Below, piece by piece: positions 61,507 to 64,000 of a stretch of DNA of 64,000 nucleotides. The DNA comes from UBA1412 sp964609795 (GTDB taxonomy: Bacteria; Verrucomicrobiota; Verrucomicrobiia; Limisphaerales; UBA1412): the NCBI GenBank assembly GCA_964609795.1, contig CAZSTC010000001.1:1-64000 (forward strand). The letters are read 5' to 3'. Within the stretch, counting starts at the first letter, position 1. Each line of letters opens with the position of its first letter. A program made the translations under genes and the position numbers. The notes below the pieces were generated by a model that was not told where the DNA came from, ran no database searches, and saw only the letters and a program-made list of their open reading frames with translations.

Positions 61507-62076
61507 ATGCGTCATTTAAAACGTACAGCCAAGCTTGGGCGTACTGGAGCACATCGCAATGCGATGCTCGCGAACATGGTATGCAGTCTCATTAAGCACA
61601 AGCGCATTACAACTACTTTGGCCAAAGCCAAGGCTGTTCGCCCCGTGGCAGAAAAAGTGATGACACTTGCTCGGAAGTCTTTGGTTCGTGAAGCATTGAT
61701 TCGCGAGGCTCTCTCTAAAGAGGGAATCACCGATGAAAAGGCAATCCGCAGAGAGATGGGCAGGCGCGGAGGCTTGCATTATCGGCGCCTTGCGGTAGCT
61801 GATATTAAACAGGAAGACGCCGTTGCTATCCTTTTCAAAGAATTGGCTCCGGCACAGAAAGATCGTCCGGGCGGTTATACCCGCATTATCCACGCGGCCG
61901 TGCAGCGTAAAGGCGATGCAGCTCGCGTAGCTCTTATCGAGTGGGTGGATGGCGAAGTGACTACTTCTACTGCTCCCGTTGTGGATGTGGGCGCACCGGC
62001 CACCGTCTCTGAGGTAAAAGCCGAAGAAGCCAAAGCTGAAGCTAAGGCAAACGAGGGCGAAAAGCCTCAGGCATAA
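61507..62076 (+). CDS. rplQ: 50S ribosomal protein L17 with C-terminal Ala/Glu/Lys-rich tail
   Basis: 189 residues against the usual ~120-130. The L17 core is MRHLKRTAKLGRTGAHRNAM and GGYTRIIHAAVQRKGDAARV. There is an internal charged insertion (REALIREALSKEGITDEKAI) and a ~50-residue low-complexity tail (VSEVKAEEAKAEAKANEGEK). It ends the alpha operon; a terminator follows. Confidence 0.95.
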   Translation: MRHLKRTAKLGRTGAHRNAMLANMVCSLIKHKRITTTLAKAKAVRPVAEKVMTLARKSLVREALIREALSKEGITDEKAIRREMGRRGGLHYRRLAVADIKQEDAVAILFKELAPAQKDRPGGYTRIIHAAVQRKGDAARVALIEWVDGEVTTSTAPVVDVGAPATVSEVKAEEAKAEAKANEGEKPQA

Positions 62077-62100
62077 GCGAATTTTCTGCAATTAGTTCGA

Positions 62101-62134
62101 AAGCTCCCTCTGTGCGAGGGAGCTTTTCTGCTTT
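62101..62134 (+). terminator. Rho-independent terminator of the alpha operon
   Basis: 10-bp stem AAGCTCCCTC (62101-62110) / GAGGGAGCTT (62116-62125), 5-nt loop, then TTCTGCTTT. Confidence 0.85.
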
Positions 62135-62180
62135 ACAGGGAAGAGGTAATACTTTATAAACGAGGCTGGTATTGTTTCCT

Positions 62181-62981
62181 ATGAATAAAGAACGCGTCTC
62201 ATTGCCAATTGCTCTTACCATTGCGGGTACCGATAGTGGTGGAGGTGCGGGTGTACAGGCTGATCTTAAAACCTTTGCCGCGCTGGGGGTGCACGGTTGC
62301 GCAGCTATAACCTGTTTGACGGCGCAAAATCCCAAGGGCGTCCGTGCGATTCTCTCTTCACCTGCTGAATTTCTTCGCCAACAGTTAATTGCCGTTTTTT
62401 CTGAATTGCCACCTGTTGCCGCAAAGACGGGGATGCTTTACAGCGCGGAGTTGATCCATGTTCTGGCGAGTTTTTTGAAAGAGCATCCGGTGAAACTGGT
62501 TTTAGACCCAGTAATGATCAGTACCAGCGGCTCTGAGCTTCTCCAGGTGGATGCGGTGCAGACGATGTGCGAGGAGCTTTTCCCTTTGGCGGACTTGCTG
62601 ACGCCCAACCTGGATGAATCTGTTCGCCTTTTGGGGCATGCCATTGAAAACCAGAAAGAACTTCAATCGGCCGCGCGCGAGCTTTATGACAAATTCGGCC
62701 GACCGATCTTGGCCAAAGGAGGCCATCTTCGCGACTCGGAAGAAGCCATTGATATTCTCTGGGATGGAAAAGCGGAATATATCTTCAGAAAACCTTTTGT
62801 GCTGGGTGTCTCTCCTCATGGAACCGGCTGCACCTTTTCCTCCGCCATTACAGCAGCTCTGGCCCAGGAGCATCCGCTGCCGGCAGCGGTGGAAATCGGG
62901 AAAAACTATGTGTTCCAGGCGATAAAAGATTCTGTGAAAATTGCAGATCATTATGCTCTGAACTGGTTCGGAAACCAATAG
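62181..62981 (+). CDS. thiD: Hydroxymethylpyrimidine/phosphomethylpyrimidine kinase
   Basis: 266 residues from ATG 62181. Ribokinase-family fold with ALTIAGTDSGGGAGVQADLK, KLVLDPVMISTSGS, LTPNLDES, and the anion-hole SPHGTGCTFSSAITAAL, including the conserved Cys. It phosphorylates HMP and HMP-P in thiamine synthesis and salvage. No other thiamine gene or TPP-type leader is visible nearby. Confidence 0.94.
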   Translation: MNKERVSLPIALTIAGTDSGGGAGVQADLKTFAALGVHGCAAITCLTAQNPKGVRAILSSPAEFLRQQLIAVFSELPPVAAKTGMLYSAELIHVLASFLKEHPVKLVLDPVMISTSGSELLQVDAVQTMCEELFPLADLLTPNLDESVRLLGHAIENQKELQSAARELYDKFGRPILAKGGHLRDSEEAIDILWDGKAEYIFRKPFVLGVSPHGTGCTFSSAITAALAQEHPLPAAVEIGKNYVFQAIKDSVKIADHYALNWFGNQ

Positions 62982-63001
62982 ATTGCCCTTTAGACCTCTT
63001 C

Positions 63002-64000
63002 GTGATCGCCCGGATTGCAACCGAAATATCTCTGAATAAACTCTTTGACTATGAAGTCCCCCCTGAAATGGAAGCTTCTATCAGCGTGGGGAGCCGCGTC
63101 AAGGTTCCCTTCAATAATCGGGAAATTCTGGGATATGTGACCGAGTTGATTGAGCAGTCTCCTGAAACGGCTGCCGAGAGTCCCGATCTATTGCCGCAGG
63201 CGGAAAGTCGCCACAAACTCAAACCGATTCTGGAGATTATCGGCGATCAAAGCCTGATCACTCCCAAGGTAAAAGACTTGGCACTCTGGATGGCTGCCTA
63301 TTACTGCTGCACCATCGAAGTGGCGCTGAGGAGTCTGCTCCCGGAGGTTGTTCGCAGGGAACAGGAGGGATGGAAAAAGCAGCTCTTTGTCAGGTATAAC
63401 CCCGATGCGCCCGAGCCTGAAAAGCTGACCCAGCGTCAACAGGAGGTTTTGGCTTTTATTCAACAGCAGGGGGAACTGCCGCTGACGGATTTGATCGAGC
63501 AGCTTTCCTGCACCGCGGAAGTAGTGAGAAGAATAGAGCGGACGGGAAAAATCTCAATAGCATCGCTCAAAGTCCTTCGTGATCCGTACTCCAATGTCCG
63601 CATTCTTCCCACAACGGCTTTAAATCTGAATGAGGAGCAGTCGCCCTGCCTGAGGCAAATTACTCAAGCGATGGATAGTGAAGATCACTCCGGGACGAAG
63701 CCTTTTCTCTTATTCGGGGTGACGGGCAGCGGGAAGACTGAAATATATTTACAGGCCATAGCACACGCGCTGGAGAAAGGGCAGGGAGCTATTGTTCTGG
63801 TGCCGGAGATATCATTAACCCCACAGACGGTTGAACGCTTTAAATCACGTTTTGCTGAAGGACCGTTGCGCTCTCAGGTTGCCGTTTTACATAGCCACCT
63901 TTCAGCCGGGGAGCGTCACGATGAATGGCATAAGATTCGCAGGGGAGATGCTCGGATTGTGATCGGGGCCCGTTCTGCCATATTCGCCCCGGTGGACCCC
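63002..64000 (+). CDS. priA: Primosomal helicase PriA, N-terminal part (3' end outside window)
   Basis: 333 residues are visible from GTG 63002, open to the window edge. The N-terminal 3'-DNA-binding domain (ARIATEISLNKLFDYEVPPE; GSRVKVPFNNREILGYVTEL) is followed by a winged-helix region and the helicase core. The core has Walker A FGVTGSGKTEIYLQ (about 238-251), VLVPEISLTPQT and VIGARSAIFAPV. It restarts stalled replication forks. It starts 20 nt after thiD and is probably cotranscribed. Confidence 0.93.
   Translation, partial: MIARIATEISLNKLFDYEVPPEMEASISVGSRVKVPFNNREILGYVTELIEQSPETAAESPDLLPQAESRHKLKPILEIIGDQSLITPKVKDLALWMAAYYCCTIEVALRSLLPEVVRREQEGWKKQLFVRYNPDAPEPEKLTQRQQEVLAFIQQQGELPLTDLIEQLSCTAEVVRRIERTGKISIASLKVLRDPYSNVRILPTTALNLNEEQSPCLRQITQAMDSEDHSGTKPFLLFGVTGSGKTEIYLQAIAHALEKGQGAIVLVPEISLTPQTVERFKSRFAEGPLRSQVAVLHSHLSAGERHDEWHKIRRGDARIVIGARSAIFAPVDP

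Noticed and set aside
1..64000. CRISPR arrays, insertion sequences, prophage or integron features
   Set aside because: No spaced direct repeats, transposase or integrase genes, or att-like duplications were seen; the only long exact repeat is the 55-bp assembly overlap in ispE.

Overview
The window is a bacterial chromosome segment with no rRNA genes, insertion sequences or CRISPR arrays. Several features suggest a member of the Verrucomicrobiota or a close PVC relative. There is a lipoprotein resembling the exosortase-associated TIGR04073 family, and several Tat- or Sec-exported enzymes, including a Gfo/Idh/MocA oxidoreductase and a beta-helix protein of the GH141 type. There is a hemE-hemN-hemY run, a giant secreted subtilase, and a ribosomal super-cluster that lacks rpmD and adk. 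The taxonomic call is inference from gene content only. Two runs of exactly 100 N mark assembly gaps.

Layout. (1) 1-5450, minus strand: a metal/redox cluster. In transcription order it holds a NifX/MTH1175-like protein (cut by a gap), a DUF89 metallophosphatase-like protein, two glycine-rich DUF5320-type proteins, a ZIP metal transporter, and a DUF4405 membrane protein that leaves the window. Upstream lies a PAS/AAA+/Fis sigma-54 activator with a cysteine-rich PAS domain. Three copies of a 15-bp palindrome (ATTGCAAAATGCAAT) flank the activator, and a sigma-54-like promoter faces the NifX-like gene. This resembles the OrpR/orange-protein systems of anaerobes and is the best candidate here for a poorly described system. 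(2) 5600-9180, plus: a TIGR04073-like lipoprotein, ispE (intact once a false gap is removed), and etfB-etfA with an aberrant EtfA C-terminus. (3) 9225-20815, plus: exported and carbohydrate-related genes (subtilase, Gfo/Idh/MocA protein, mtnP, GH141-like beta-helix protein, exported methyltransferase-like protein, rhaM-like mutarotase). (4) 20862-29940, minus: an M16 peptidase, a small membrane protein, a U32 peptidase-family protein coupled to hemE-hemN-hemY, and an AhpC-type peroxiredoxin with five consecutive N-terminal cysteines.

(5) 30375-62128, plus: the translation/transcription super-cluster tRNA-Thr, tuf, tRNA-Trp, tRNA-Ser, secE, nusG, rplKAJL, rpoBC, rpsLG, fusA, the S10 and spc genes, secY, map, an infA-like gene, rpmJ, rpsMKD, rpoA and rplQ. 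The str, S10, spc and alpha operons are contiguous, with hairpins at several junctions. Oddities include a very divergent IF-1-like protein in the infA slot, long Ala/Glu/Lys-rich tails on S11 and L17, and a Cys-rich tail on L15. (6) 62181-64000: thiD and the first part of priA.

The first region is probably a redox-responsive metal-handling regulon. The middle region supports a saccharide- and protein-degrading lifestyle. The right half is the core gene-expression machinery.
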